Below are positions 45,224 through 55,827 of a stretch of 64,000 nt of DNA, piece after piece. The DNA comes from Aquimarina aquimarini (GTDB lineage: Bacteria; Bacteroidota; Bacteroidia; Flavobacteriales; Flavobacteriaceae), in assembly GCF_900299535.1 (NCBI RefSeq), contig NZ_OMKE01000023.1, positions 1-64,000 of the forward strand, written 5' to 3'. Below the pieces are notes generated by a model. The model made no database searches. It worked only from the letters and a program-made list of their open reading frames with translations, and was not told where the DNA came from. Within the stretch, counting starts at the first letter, position 1. Each line of letters starts with the position of its first letter. Made by a program: the position numbers and the translations under genes.

Positions 45224-47704
45224 ATGGCCAAAAGAAAGGTAAGTACAAAACGGAAAACAACAAAAACAACAAAGACATCTAAAACCTCAGTAAAAGAAAA
45301 AGTTACACTATCTAGACAACAAAAAGTTGTTATTGGTAGTTTTCTGTTCTTTTTAGGGATAGGATTGTTTTTTGCTTTCGTTTCATTTTTTTTCAATTGG
45401 AAAATTGATCAAAGTGAGATTTCTCAATTTTATAACAGAACATCATCACCAAAAAACTGGTTAAGTAAATTTGGTGCTGCGGTAAGTCATTTCTTTATAT
45501 TTAAAGGTTTTGGAATTTCTGCTTTAATAATTCCAGTGCTTACTTCTTTGACAGGAATATATTTATTCTTTGATCTCAATAAGAAAAAATTAGTAGGATT
45601 TTGGTTTTGGGGAACATTGGTAATGATTTGGATTGCTGTTGTTCTTGGTTTTGTAGAGAAAGGAGGAGGATTACTAGCAGGAGTTATTGGATATGAGATT
45701 AATGATTTCTTTAGAGACTATATTGGTTTTATAGGCACAGTTCTAGTATTAGCGTTTTTTGCAATAGTATATATTGTAGTACGTCTAAGATATACACCAG
45801 AGAAGATTTCTGATTCTTTGAAGAATACACAAAAATCTTTTATAAAAGATACTGATACAGTACGGCAAACCCAAAGTGTCGATACAAATACAAAGCCATC
45901 TACAGAAGATACTGATTCAAGTATCAAAGAAAGGATAGATGCTATTGTTGCAAAATCTAATGATGCACAAAAACGAGAAGAGGAGAAAAAGGCAATAAAG
46001 AGTACTACAAACGAGGTTCAATTAAAACCTACTGTTAATGAAGTGTATGGTGGTGCAAGTAATAAAGAGGGTGAAGTTACTGAGAAGTTAGTTATAAAAT
46101 CTGAAGATAACCCTGAAGATATTGCTATGGAGGTTGAAACCACAGTAGAAGAAGAAGTGGTAGAAAATCTTAGTGCTAAATTGGTTGAAGATTTTGGAGA
46201 ATTTGATCCTAAATTGGAGTTGGGTAATTATAAATTTCCTGCAATCAATCTTTTGAAAGATTATACTGTGCAAACAGGAGGAATAACGATAGATCAGGGT
46301 GAGCTTGAAGAAAACAAAAATCGTATTGTAGAGACACTCAAAAATTATAAAATAGAGATAGCCCAAATTAAGGCAACTGTAGGGCCAACAGTAACATTGT
46401 ATGAGATTGTTCCCGAAGCTGGAATTAGAATATCTAAAATAAAAAACTTAGAAGACGATATCGCACTATCATTAGCGGCATTAGGGATTCGAATTATTGC
46501 TCCAATACCAGGTAAAGGAACAATTGGTATAGAAGTGCCTAATAAGAAATCCACAATTGTATCTATGCGATCTGCAATATCTTCTTCTAAGTTTCAGAAT
46601 GCAGAAATGGAATTACCTTTATCTTTAGGTAAAACCATCTCAAACGAAACTTTTGTTGTTGATCTAGCCAAAATGCCTCACCTTCTTATGGCAGGGGCTA
46701 CTGGGCAAGGTAAGTCTGTAGGACTTAATGCAATATTAACCTCTTTACTCTATAAAAAGCATCCAGCAGAAGTAAAATTTGTTTTGGTAGACCCTAAAAA
46801 GGTAGAACTTACACTCTTTAATAAAATAGAACGACATTATCTCGCAAAATTGCCAGATACAGATGAGGCAATTATAACAGATAATACCAAAGTAATCAAT
46901 ACACTGAACTCTCTTTGTATAGAGATGGATACTAGGTATGACCTGCTAAAGCAGGCTATGGTTAGAAATATCAAAGAGTATAATGTAAAGTTTAAAGCAA
47001 GAAAATTAAATCCAGAGAATGGACATAGATTTTTACCATATATAGTTCTGGTAGTAGATGAATTTGCAGACCTTATTATGACTGCAGGAAAAGAGGTAGA
47101 AACACCAATAGCTAGATTAGCACAATTGGCTCGTGCTATTGGAATACATCTTATTATAGCTACGCAAAGGCCTTCTGTAAATGTAATAACAGGTATGATT
47201 AAGGCTAATTTTCCTGCAAGAATAGCATTTAGAGTAACCTCTAAAATAGATTCTCGTACGATTTTAGATAGCGGAGGAGCAGATCAATTGATCGGTAGAG
47301 GAGATATGTTATTTACACAAGGAAATGATGTTGTAAGAATACAATGTGCTTTTGTAGATACTCCAGAAGTTGAGAGAATAACAGAATATATAGGTAGTCA
47401 AAAAGCATATCCCGATGCACATTTGTTACCTGAATATATAGGAGAAGAAAGTGGCACAAGTCTTGATATAGATAAAAAAGATAGAGATAAATTGTTTGCA
47501 CAAGCAGCAGAAGTAATTGTAACGGCACAACAAGGATCGGCGTCTTTATTACAAAGAAAATTAAAATTAGGATATAATCGTGCAGGTAGGCTAATAGATC
47601 AATTAGAAGCCGCAGGCGTGGTAGGTCCATTTGAAGGGAGTAAAGCAAGGCAAGTTTTAGTGCCTGATCTTATAGCATTACAACAGTTGTTGGATAATGA
47701 ATAA
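45224..47704 (+). CDS. ftsK: DNA translocase FtsK
   Basis: The 826-residue protein couples chromosome segregation to division. Four or so membrane helices (about 35-195) are followed by a charged linker (195-340) and the motor: alpha/beta domains with Walker A GATGQGKS (about 491) and Walker B LVVDEFADL (about 608). The C-terminal gamma winged helix (about 755-820, QRKLKLGYNRAGRLIDQLE) reads KOPS-type sites and activates XerD. Length is shorter than E. coli FtsK because the linker is short, as usual in this phylum. Confidence 0.95.
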   Translation: MAKRKVSTKRKTTKTTKTSKTSVKEKVTLSRQQKVVIGSFLFFLGIGLFFAFVSFFFNWKIDQSEISQFYNRTSSPKNWLSKFGAAVSHFFIFKGFGISALIIPVLTSLTGIYLFFDLNKKKLVGFWFWGTLVMIWIAVVLGFVEKGGGLLAGVIGYEINDFFRDYIGFIGTVLVLAFFAIVYIVVRLRYTPEKISDSLKNTQKSFIKDTDTVRQTQSVDTNTKPSTEDTDSSIKERIDAIVAKSNDAQKREEEKKAIKSTTNEVQLKPTVNEVYGGASNKEGEVTEKLVIKSEDNPEDIAMEVETTVEEEVVENLSAKLVEDFGEFDPKLELGNYKFPAINLLKDYTVQTGGITIDQGELEENKNRIVETLKNYKIEIAQIKATVGPTVTLYEIVPEAGIRISKIKNLEDDIALSLAALGIRIIAPIPGKGTIGIEVPNKKSTIVSMRSAISSSKFQNAEMELPLSLGKTISNETFVVDLAKMPHLLMAGATGQGKSVGLNAILTSLLYKKHPAEVKFVLVDPKKVELTLFNKIERHYLAKLPDTDEAIITDNTKVINTLNSLCIEMDTRYDLLKQAMVRNIKEYNVKFKARKLNPENGHRFLPYIVLVVDEFADLIMTAGKEVETPIARLAQLARAIGIHLIIATQRPSVNVITGMIKANFPARIAFRVTSKIDSRTILDSGGADQLIGRGDMLFTQGNDVVRIQCAFVDTPEVERITEYIGSQKAYPDAHLLPEYIGEESGTSLDIDKKDRDKLFAQAAEVIVTAQQGSASLLQRKLKLGYNRAGRLIDQLEAAGVVGPFEGSKARQVLVPDLIALQQLLDNE

Positions 47705-47761
47705 CAGATTGTTGTAGGGATAAAATAATTAAAATTAGTAATTAAAGAAGAACTATATAAA

Positions 47762-48397
47762 ATGACAAAAAAGATAATATTTCTATTATTTGTATTAGGT
47801 GTAACAACAATACAGGCACAGAATGCCAAAAGTCTTTTGGATGAAGTTTCAAGCAAAGTAAAAAACTATTCTAATATTGTAATTAGTTTTAAATATGCTA
47901 TCAATAATCCAGCAGAGAATGTTTCTCAAGAAACTAGAGGAGATGTAACATTGCAAGGAAATAAGTATCTTCTTAATTTGATGGGAGCAAAGCAAATGTA
48001 TGACGGAAAAAAATTACATGTAATTATCCCTGAAGATGAAGAAATTAATATTTCTTCTCAAAGTGAAGATGATGATGCCAGTGTGACACCTTCAAAAATG
48101 CTAACTTTTTATGAAGATGGATACACTTATAAAATGGATATTGTTCAAAATGTAAACGGAAGAAAAATCCAATATGTAAAATTGATACCTATCGATTCAA
48201 AAAGTGATTTAAAAGAAATATTACTTGGTATCGATAAACAAACCAAGCATATTTATAAAATGATTCAAAAACAAAATAATGGTACCAATGTGACTATAAC
48301 AGTGAATAGTTTTAAAACCAATCAGCCGTTATCAAAAACATTATTTGTATTTGACGAATCAAAATATGGTAATTATTATATCAATAGGTTAGATTGA
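47762..48397 (+). CDS. lolA: Outer-membrane lipoprotein carrier LolA
   Basis: The 211-residue periplasmic protein has a signal peptide (ending QAQ) and a LolA-type half barrel with KVKNYSNIVISFKYAI and later GDVTLQGNKYLLNLMG strands. It ferries lipoproteins from the inner membrane to the outer membrane. Position between ftsK and the LptF/G-type permease fits envelope assembly. A terminator follows. Confidence 0.88.
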   Translation: MTKKIIFLLFVLGVTTIQAQNAKSLLDEVSSKVKNYSNIVISFKYAINNPAENVSQETRGDVTLQGNKYLLNLMGAKQMYDGKKLHVIIPEDEEINISSQSEDDDASVTPSKMLTFYEDGYTYKMDIVQNVNGRKIQYVKLIPIDSKSDLKEILLGIDKQTKHIYKMIQKQNNGTNVTITVNSFKTNQPLSKTLFVFDESKYGNYYINRLD

Positions 48398-48420
48398 TAC
48401 TAACAGAAAAATATTAAAAA

Positions 48421-48465
48421 ATAAAAGAACGGGTGTAAATGATTACACACGTTCTTTTATTTTTT
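48421..48465 (+). terminator. Intrinsic terminator after lolA
   Basis: An 18-base stem with one mismatch (ATAAAAGAACG..GTGTAA / TTACAC..CGTTCTTTTAT) and a short loop is followed by a T run. Confidence 0.85.
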
Positions 48466-48505
48466 AATAAATGTATACTTTTGGCTATTAGAAAAAAGAA
48501 AACGT

Positions 48506-50470
48506 GTGAAAATTCTTGATAGATACATTTTAACAACCTTTGTAAAGACTTTTTTTCCTCTCTTTATAATTATTATGTTTATCCTATTGTTACAAACAAT
48601 ATGGCTATTCATATCAGAATTAGCAGGGAAAGATTTAGATTTTTCGGTAATCTTAAAGTTTTTGACATTTGCTACACCAAGGTTGATTCCTATGGTATTG
48701 CCACTTACAATTTTACTAACTTCAATTATGATTTTTGGGAATTTTGCCGAAAATTATGAATTTGCAGCAATGAAATCCTCTGGGATATCTTTGCCAAGAG
48801 CCATGAGGACATTATCTGTTTTTATCTTTTTTGTGGGGATAGGAGCATTTATTTTCTCGAATACAGTTATTCCATCATCAGAAAAAAGGTTTATTAATCT
48901 TAGAAAAAATATCGTCAAGGTTAAACCAGCAATGGTTATTACGCCAAATCAATTTAATGATTTGGGAAATATAAACATTAAAGTTGCAGAAAAATATGGT
49001 GATAATGATGAATTGCTTAGAGATGTTATTATTCATAAAAAAGCAGCACGACCAGGTAATTTTACTGTAATAAAAGCAGTAGGAGGAGAGTTAAAAGGTA
49101 GTGTTAATTCTGATTTGGTAACCTTGATACTTAATGATGGAAATTATTATGATGAGATACATCAAAAATCTTCTCATAAGAAAAATAAACTTCCCTTTGC
49201 CAAAACACATTTTAAACAATATATACTTAATATAGATTTATCGTCTTTGGGTAATGTAGATATGGATGCTCAACAGTACAGTAAAGGATTTAATATGCTT
49301 AATGTAAGTGAGCTAAAAAATGAAATAGATTCAATATCAGGTAAAGTTAATAGAGATGTCAAAAATATAAATGCCGAAATCGATAGAAGAATTGGACATG
49401 ACGGATTAAATAAAAATATAAAGATAGATACGTTGCAGACTGCTAGTTTAGATACACTTGATGTTAGAGACTATTTTGAAACACAAGACAAAATACGAAT
49501 CTACCAGATAGCATCTTCAAATGTAGATGCAGTACTTAGAAAATTAGAAACTGCACAAAAGAATGTAACATTCAGACAACGAGCTCTTAATAAATATGAA
49601 ATGTCATTACATAATAAATATGCTTTAGGAATTTCTTGTATTTTATTATTTTTTGTCGGAGCCCCTCTTGGAGCAATCATTCGTAAAGGAGGATTAGGAC
49701 TACCTATGGTTATAGGAGTTGTATTATTTTTAACCTATCATTTTATCGGGATTTTTGCCAAAAATGGAGCAGAAGAAGGAGGAGTCCCTCCATTTGTTGG
49801 TTCTTGGCTTTCTACATGGATTATATTTCCATTAAGTATATTTTTGACATACAGAGCTGCAACAGACCAAGGGATCTTTAATATGGATATAATTATTCAG
49901 CCTATTAGAGATTTTTTCAATAAGAAAAAAGAACGAAAAGAGCAGAAGGAACTTCAGAGAATGATAGAATCAATAAGTAGGGTTAAATCTACCGATGCTA
50001 CCTATCAATTGATGGCGGACTATGAGTATGAGAAACTCAAAGACGTTGTGATGAATTATAAATTAGAAGAGTATGATGAAGACTATAGAATAACTGCATT
50101 AAAAATCTTAGAAGAAAAAGGAATTACTATAGAAGAATTAAAAAAGAAAGGACATTTTCAAAATGAAGATTTTGATAGAGCTACTAGTTACTATAAAATG
50201 TTTAATGGATTCTCTATAGCCTCTTTTTTGTTTAGTATAACTAATACGGTTATTGTATCAAGTAATGTAGTTCCAGGTTTGATATGTATTTTGCTTTCTT
50301 TTGTAATGTTGTATGTAGCCATGAGTTATCATGGTCATTTTTATAGAGTACTTAAAAATAGAGCCAAGCCAACCAATGTTATTTTGGTTGTAATAGGAGT
50401 TCTCTTTTATGTAATTGGGTATTTCTATTTCAAAGGAACGATGCAACAAGACCTAAAAGCAACACGATAA
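48506..50470 (+). CDS. LptF/LptG family permease (YjgP/YjgQ)
   Basis: The 654-residue protein has the LptF/G arrangement: membrane helices near the N-terminus (about 15-120), a beta-jellyroll periplasmic segment (about 125-260), and a helical set near 370-460. It carries an extra C-terminal part with two more helices (about 560-645) that is usual in Bacteroidota but absent from E. coli LptF. With LptB it extracts LPS from the inner membrane. Translation starts at GTG 48506 (GTG AAA ATT CTT). Confidence 0.87.
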   Translation: MKILDRYILTTFVKTFFPLFIIIMFILLLQTIWLFISELAGKDLDFSVILKFLTFATPRLIPMVLPLTILLTSIMIFGNFAENYEFAAMKSSGISLPRAMRTLSVFIFFVGIGAFIFSNTVIPSSEKRFINLRKNIVKVKPAMVITPNQFNDLGNINIKVAEKYGDNDELLRDVIIHKKAARPGNFTVIKAVGGELKGSVNSDLVTLILNDGNYYDEIHQKSSHKKNKLPFAKTHFKQYILNIDLSSLGNVDMDAQQYSKGFNMLNVSELKNEIDSISGKVNRDVKNINAEIDRRIGHDGLNKNIKIDTLQTASLDTLDVRDYFETQDKIRIYQIASSNVDAVLRKLETAQKNVTFRQRALNKYEMSLHNKYALGISCILLFFVGAPLGAIIRKGGLGLPMVIGVVLFLTYHFIGIFAKNGAEEGGVPPFVGSWLSTWIIFPLSIFLTYRAATDQGIFNMDIIIQPIRDFFNKKKERKEQKELQRMIESISRVKSTDATYQLMADYEYEKLKDVVMNYKLEEYDEDYRITALKILEEKGITIEELKKKGHFQNEDFDRATSYYKMFNGFSIASFLFSITNTVIVSSNVVPGLICILLSFVMLYVAMSYHGHFYRVLKNRAKPTNVILVVIGVLFYVIGYFYFKGTMQQDLKATR

Positions 50471-50545
50471 AACCTTTTAGAAAGCCAAAAAAAAGAATTA
50501 TATAAATTACCTTTGCCCAAAATAGCTTAATAAGACCCAAGAATT

Positions 50546-51697
50546 ATGTCAAAAATTACCGAGACCAAAAATAAAATTCAGTTGAATACCATTCAAGAAG
50601 CCATTGAAGATATTCGGCAAGGAAAGGTGATTATTGTGGTAGATGATGAAGACCGCGAAAATGAAGGTGATTTTATTGCAGCCGCAGAAAAAGTGACTCC
50701 AGAAATGATCAATTTTATGGCAACTCATGGTCGAGGGCTTATTTGCGCACCACTTACCAAAGATCGTTGTGAAGAATTAAATCTTGATATGATGGTGCAG
50801 AATAATACGGTTCTTCATGAAACCCAATTTACAGTGTCTGTAGATTTGATCGGTCAAGGTTGTACGACAGGAATTTCTGTTCATGATCGTGCAAAAACTA
50901 TAAATGCATTAACTCAAGAAGATACAAAGCCTCATGATTTAGGGAGACCAGGGCATATTTTCCCGCTTAAAGCAAAAAATGGAGGAGTATTAAGACGTAC
51001 TGGGCATACAGAAGCAGCTGTTGATTTAGCTAGATTGGCTGGACTTAAACCTGCAGGGATTCTTGTAGAGATTTTGAATGAGGATGGTACAATGGCAAGA
51101 TTGGCACAATTAGTAGAAGTGGCAAAAAAGTTTGATCTTAAGCTGATTTCTATTGAAGACCTAGTAGCATATCGTATGCAACATGACTCTTTGATAGAGA
51201 AAAAAGAAGATTTTGATATAGCAACACGTTTTGGTAATTACAGGTTAAGAGCCTATAAACAAACAACTAATAATCAAATTCATATCGCACTAACATTAGG
51301 TACCTGGAAAGAAAATGAACCAGTACTGACAAGAGTAAATACGACTTTGTTTAATAATGATATATTAGGAACATTAACCAATAATGCTGATAAACGCCTA
51401 GATGCTATGTTTAAGCGTATTAATACAGAAGGTAAAGGGGCTATCATTTTTATAAATCAAGAAAGTCAATCTCTTAATATATTAGGGCGATTAAGTGCCT
51501 TAAAAGAAATTCAGAACGGTAAAGAAGTACAAAAAGCACCCAAAATAGCTATGGATAGTAAAGATTTTGGTATTGGTGCACAAATCTTACATGATATTAA
51601 TATTCATAAATTAAGACTCGTTTCTAACACAGTGCAACAAAAGCGCGTAGGTATGATCGGTTATGGTTTAGAGATAGTAGAATATGTAAAATACTAA
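50546..51697 (+). CDS. ribB: 3,4-Dihydroxy-2-butanone-4-phosphate synthase with degenerate GTP cyclohydrolase II domain
   Basis: Residues 1-205 are a complete DHBP synthase of riboflavin synthesis: [23 protein letters not shown], the [10 protein letters not shown] loop and [15 protein letters not shown]. Residues 210-383 resemble GTP cyclohydrolase II, but the zinc and catalytic motif CLTGD...CDC is gone: [20 protein letters not shown] has no Cys at all. The second domain is therefore probably structural, and cyclohydrolase activity must come from another gene. A TTG- or ATG-based alternative start does not change this. Confidence 0.9.
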   Translation: MSKITETKNKIQLNTIQEAIEDIRQGKVIIVVDDEDRENEGDFIAAAEKVTPEMINFMATHGRGLICAPLTKDRCEELNLDMMVQNNTVLHETQFTVSVDLIGQGCTTGISVHDRAKTINALTQEDTKPHDLGRPGHIFPLKAKNGGVLRRTGHTEAAVDLARLAGLKPAGILVEILNEDGTMARLAQLVEVAKKFDLKLISIEDLVAYRMQHDSLIEKKEDFDIATRFGNYRLRAYKQTTNNQIHIALTLGTWKENEPVLTRVNTTLFNNDILGTLTNNADKRLDAMFKRINTEGKGAIIFINQESQSLNILGRLSALKEIQNGKEVQKAPKIAMDSKDFGIGAQILHDINIHKLRLVSNTVQQKRVGMIGYGLEIVEYVKY

Positions 51698-51855
51698 TAC
51701 GTGGCTTAAAGGTTAAGATAAGTCTTTGATATCTTGTCTCTAGGTTGTTTTTTTATAGGCTTATAGAGGAATACAGTTACTATTGTAATTGTTTAGTAAG
51801 CAATGATAGAGAGAGTACGATTTAGCTATCAAATGTACTTATTTCATAATTTGGT

Positions 51856-52236
51856 TTATGATTCTTTTTTAAGATTGTATATTCCCCAAATTATTATAAT
51901 TAATTCTAAGATTAAACCAATTGTATACTGGATAGAGATTCCGTCTAGAAAGGTGCTTATTATTCTTCCAAAGGATAGTCCTCCCATAAAAATAATATTG
52001 CTAATTGTAGCGTTTCTCCAATGTGTAGGTTTTATTATACCAATACTCCAGTATATTGAAAATCCAATATATAGCCCCATCATTGCTCTAAAAATATTTT
52101 TGAGTTCTAAATTGGTGACACTAAACTCAAAAAATAAAGGTAAAATTTTATTTGGATTAAGACCATAAACTAAAGCAACTATACATACAATAATTGTAGA
52201 TAAGCCAAGGTGTAAATTCTTAATAACCGTATTCAT
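51856..52236 (-). CDS. DUF4345 family membrane protein
   Basis: The 126-residue protein has four membrane helices and the pattern of DUF4345: MNTVIKNLHLGLS at the start, ELKNIFRAMMGLYIGFS in the middle and SFGRIISTFLDG later. The function is unknown. A 121-codon open frame on the opposite strand is its shadow and was dropped. Confidence 0.78.
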   Translation of the reverse strand: MNTVIKNLHLGLSTIIVCIVALVYGLNPNKILPLFFEFSVTNLELKNIFRAMMGLYIGFSIYWSIGIIKPTHWRNATISNIIFMGGLSFGRIISTFLDGISIQYTIGLILELIIIIWGIYNLKKES

Positions 52237-52411
52237 TCCAGTTGTTTTTACCCAAAATCATTAGAGAAAATACTAATTTAATAAATGTTCTTGTCTTGAT
52301 GAGGTAAAAGAAGCATTACTAGTACCTGTTTTTATTTTATGTTAGATAATAGTAATGCTTATGTTGTGTTGTAGAACAGTTTTTATATGTGGCAATCAGA
52401 TCTTTTGATAA

Positions 52412-53587
52412 TTATTTTTTAGAGGTTAACTCATTCCATATTTTTTTGATAGATCTTTCTATATCAAGATTAAGCTCTTCACTGGTGTTTGTCATAAAAT
52501 AATACCCTCTATTTTTTATAGGATCAAAAGAACAAATTGTTATGATTCCATGGGCAGAACCTGTATGCCCTATTTCACCACCTTCGACACCCCAAAAAAT
52601 CCCTGTCATAGATTCTTTTATTTGACTGTATTTTGATTGAAGAGTAAACATTTCTTTATAAGAGGCTACAGACAATAATTTCCCTTTACCATGATAACCT
52701 CTTAACATCTCTATTAGGTATTTACTGAAATCAGAAGTGTTGGTGATCAATCCACCGTCTGCTTTGGTGATCAATGAATATTTGGGAACCTCGATATCTT
52801 TTGTATAATATAATGTTGCATGATCTCTCATATTAGCATCATTGGCTCCCCAGCCAGTAGCATCCATATTCAATGGTTCAAAAATATATTTATGAGTATA
52901 TTCTTCATAAGAAAAACCAGTAGCATTCTCTACAACAAAAGCGGCTAATGCAGCAGCAATATTACTGTATTTATATTTTTCTCCTGGAGCATTTTGTGTA
53001 AAATGATCTTGAGAATACCATTTGCCTGATGTCGATAGCACATTTTTTAAAAAAATAGATTCGTCCATTTTTACATTTGTACTTAATAACTCTACAATAG
53101 GTCTAAAATCTTCTGGAAAAAGAGAGAGATTTATTTGATTAGGAGTATCAAGGACATAGCTTTTGTAGTATATATCGCTATCAGTGATTCCTGATGTATG
53201 AGTAGCCAAATGGCGAACAGTAATTGGTTTGTCAGGGTGATGAGGGTGTATTATATCAAAAGGTAAATAAGTATTGATGTCTGTATCGAGATCAAGTTTA
53301 CCTTGTTCTACCGCTTTCATTACCGATAGCGCGATAATAGTTTTTGATATAGATCCTATACTCTGAGTGGTGTATTTTGTATATTCTTTATCTTCCTTTA
53401 CATCAGCATAACCAAAAGAATGCTGGTACAAATATTCTTTATCATCAACTATTGCAACAGAAAATCCAGCCAAATCTGAAGAGTCATATAATTCTTGTAA
53501 CTCTATATGAGTCATCAAAAGATCATCATCTGTATCACAAGAGAATAATAAAAATGCTACTAATGAGAGTATGATTAAATTTTTCAT
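52412..53587 (-). CDS. Serine hydrolase of the beta-lactamase/DD-peptidase fold, lipoprotein
   Basis: The 391-residue protein has a lipoprotein signal (FLLFSC followed by DTDDD) and a class C beta-lactamase-like fold: SISK (about residues 78-81) with the nucleophile Ser, YSN (about 203) as the second motif and HTG (about 350) as the third. Such enzymes cut peptides or esters in the envelope and are not necessarily resistance factors. A 170-base gap to the tiny gene upstream makes operon membership uncertain. Confidence 0.87.
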   Translation of the reverse strand: MKNLIILSLVAFLLFSCDTDDDLLMTHIELQELYDSSDLAGFSVAIVDDKEYLYQHSFGYADVKEDKEYTKYTTQSIGSISKTIIALSVMKAVEQGKLDLDTDINTYLPFDIIHPHHPDKPITVRHLATHTSGITDSDIYYKSYVLDTPNQINLSLFPEDFRPIVELLSTNVKMDESIFLKNVLSTSGKWYSQDHFTQNAPGEKYKYSNIAAALAAFVVENATGFSYEEYTHKYIFEPLNMDATGWGANDANMRDHATLYYTKDIEVPKYSLITKADGGLITNTSDFSKYLIEMLRGYHGKGKLLSVASYKEMFTLQSKYSQIKESMTGIFWGVEGGEIGHTGSAHGIITICSFDPIKNRGYYFMTNTSEELNLDIERSIKKIWNELTSKK

Positions 53588-53777
53588 TTGTTTTAATTTT
53601 GGTTTATAAAGATGTTACGATTGTTTTGAGTTCAAGCATAAGTGATTTTGTCAAATCACTATAAGTGTTTGATAATTATATAGGTATGAAGGTATAGGGT
53701 GTGAGTTGTATGTAGAGTACATCGCAAAGTATAAGTAATGTATCTAGCGTGCTAAATTTAGCTTGTATTTTGAGGTG

Positions 53778-53936
53778 TTATTTTTGATGAAAATCAAGTA
53801 ATGATTTCCATTGAAAATTAATTGGAAACCATTCTTCACAAGTTATAGGGTCATTTGATTCTTTTTTAAGATATACTTTATTTCCTTTAGAAAATACATA
53901 TACTACGTTGAGACTATTTTTTGGTTTATTCATCAT
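53778..53936 (-). CDS. Tiny protein translationally coupled to the beta-barrel gene
   Basis: Starting at ATG 53936 it codes 52 residues (MMNKPKNSLNVVYVFSKGNK..). The sequence ATGATGAATAA overlaps the stop of the upstream gene, so ribosomes can re-initiate. It has one Cys (ITCEEW) and no membrane helix or signal peptide. A longer start at 53969 adds 11 residues inside the upstream gene. Function unknown; existence is supported by coupling only. Confidence 0.45.
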   Translation of the reverse strand: MMNKPKNSLNVVYVFSKGNKVYLKKESNDPITCEEWFPINFQWKSLLDFHQK

Positions 53937-54615
53937 TTGGTATGTTTTTTTTATAACGATTTCTTCCAAGGTTAAACACGCCCATTTTTATTCCTAGACC
54001 GATAGAGTACCCATTGATTCTGGTTGCTGTTGCTTGTGGATGCAAATTAAATTTGCTAGAGAATCTATATTTTACACCAGCTTCTAGTTGCACATATCTA
54101 GAGATATTAAACAAAACATTGATTCCTGGTTCTATGACAAAGATTTCATCCCAATCTCTTATGCTTAGTTCATCTTCATTGTCATCTATTTTCTTTAAGC
54201 CATCAATGTATCCAACAGCACCACCACCTATCAATACAGGAAAAGATAAATTTACTATAGAAGGAGTAAAAAAGATAGGTTCAAAATGGAGTCCTAAATA
54301 GCCACCAATGAGATCACCTTCTATTTTTTCATCAGTATTAAATTCAACACCTTCTAGTGAATTTTGATCAGAATAAAAATTTACACCAGCAATCCCAAAT
54401 TCAAATTTTTGATTAGCAACATAAGCTAATTTTAAATTCAGTGCAATAGTACCTCTGTTATTAATTTCTCCAAAAGATCCATTAAAACCCAGATACACCC
54501 CGTGTAAAATGTTTTTTCGATCATTAAATTCTATATAATCTTTATTTTCTTGCGCGAGACTTATAGAAATAGAACCAATTAGAGTAAAAAGGAATATAAT
54601 TTTCACGTGTTTCAT
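53926..54615 (-). CDS. Outer-membrane beta-barrel protein
   Basis: The 229-residue protein has a signal peptide (ending LAQE) and alternating hydrophobic strands typical of an eight- or ten-strand barrel, with a late VQLEAGVKYRFSSKFN and GYSIGLGIKMGVF strand pair. It resembles OmpW/porin-family-like small barrels in general layout only. It is the fourth gene of the ECF-sigma operon starting at 56892, 117 bases after the DUF4097 gene. Confidence 0.7.
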   Translation of the reverse strand: MKHVKIIFLFTLIGSISISLAQENKDYIEFNDRKNILHGVYLGFNGSFGEINNRGTIALNLKLAYVANQKFEFGIAGVNFYSDQNSLEGVEFNTDEKIEGDLIGGYLGLHFEPIFFTPSIVNLSFPVLIGGGAVGYIDGLKKIDDNEDELSIRDWDEIFVIEPGINVLFNISRYVQLEAGVKYRFSSKFNLHPQATATRINGYSIGLGIKMGVFNLGRNRYKKNIPNDE

Positions 54616-54732
54616 TATACTATGTTTGTTGTTTTATAGACAAGTTGAATTTGTAATGGTTGCATTCAACTCTCTTTTTTTTCTGTTAAATTTATTGTAG
54701 TAGTAATTTTGAGAATCAAAGAATACATGGTA

Positions 54733-55827
54733 TCATTCTTTTAAAACGATTACTCCTTTTTTTCCTGTAATCTGAAAATTCCCCATAGAAGAACTGCTAC
54801 CATATTTTGCGCTGATTTCTCTAATTCTTCTTCTATCATCAATCACATTAGTTTTTATATTAGAAAATGATTTGGGGATACGTAATAACCCTTGCTCTAA
54901 TGATGCTTCAAAATCCAATGTTGTTCCTGCTATATTTATACTAAGCTCAGATGAATTTTGATTGATTGTGATGTTGGCATTTGTTTTTTGAATTTTAGAA
55001 ATCCATACATCAGCAACCTCCATCGTAAGGTTAATATTTTGATATACTGTACTTAGATTCATATTTGAAAACATAAGCTCTCCTTGAATATTTCCTGTTT
55101 TTTCAATAGCTATCTGATCTTTGCTAGAATGTATTTCTAATAACTCTACATGTTCAATTTTTATAACAGTTCCACTACTATTTATTTTAAGATCTTTGGA
55201 TGTTTCAATATCAATTTCACCATTTTTGAATCTGATATTACCATAGGTTATTGATTTAGTTTTTAATTTCCCAAATTTCATTTCTATGTTAGCATTGTTA
55301 AGATCTTTGTTGACCCACATATCACCATGTTGTACATTAGCCTTTAGTTTTCCATTCCATTCACTTAAAATGACATCCCCAAATTTGTTTGTAATATTAA
55401 TTTCTGCATTAAAGGGAAGACGAACAGAATAGTCGATTTGAATGTTACCTTTATCAAAATCAAATGGATTTGCTTTATCAAAAAATCTAGATAATAAGCT
55501 ACTGTTTTTTTCCTCTATAACTGAAACAATTTTTATAAAATCTTCTGTTGTATTGATTACTGGTTTAATACGCTTGAGTAATTCTAAGGCTTCTTCTTTT
55601 TTCTTTTTTATGACCTGTATTTTGATGTCTATTTGAATATTTTTTTGATCCCATCCAGTGATCATAATATCCCCATATTTATTTTCAAGATGTAATTCTC
55701 CAGCATTGGTTAGAGGGTATGTTTTTTCTATTTTTTTTGATACTTTCTCCTGTGCTTGTAGACTATTTGTTACAAGTAGAGGTATTAGCGCCAATAAAAA
55801 CAGATGTCTATAAAATGTAGCCTTCAT
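54733..55827 (-). CDS. Secreted DUF4097-like beta-helix protein
   Basis: From ATG 55827 the protein is 364 residues with a signal peptide (MKATFYRHLFLLALIPLLV...). The mature part is a repeated beta-strand solenoid: GELHLENKYGDIMITGW, then ITNKFGDVILSEWNG, NVQHGDMWVNKDLN, KSITYGNIRF and so on, the pattern of DUF4097 (bactofilin-like adhesin) domains. It overlaps the anti-sigma gene by 20 bases and is in the same operon as the sigma factor, so it is a likely effector of an envelope response. Confidence 0.75.
   Translation of the reverse strand: MKATFYRHLFLLALIPLLVTNSLQAQEKVSKKIEKTYPLTNAGELHLENKYGDIMITGWDQKNIQIDIKIQVIKKKKEEALELLKRIKPVINTTEDFIKIVSVIEEKNSSLLSRFFDKANPFDFDKGNIQIDYSVRLPFNAEINITNKFGDVILSEWNGKLKANVQHGDMWVNKDLNNANIEMKFGKLKTKSITYGNIRFKNGEIDIETSKDLKINSSGTVIKIEHVELLEIHSSKDQIAIEKTGNIQGELMFSNMNLSTVYQNINLTMEVADVWISKIQKTNANITINQNSSELSINIAGTTLDFEASLEQGLLRIPKSFSNIKTNVIDDRRRIREISAKYGSSSSMGNFQITGKKGVIVLKE

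Noticed and set aside
51803..52168. 121-codon plus-strand frame
   Set aside because: Antisense shadow of the DUF4345 gene, whose topology and motifs are convincing.
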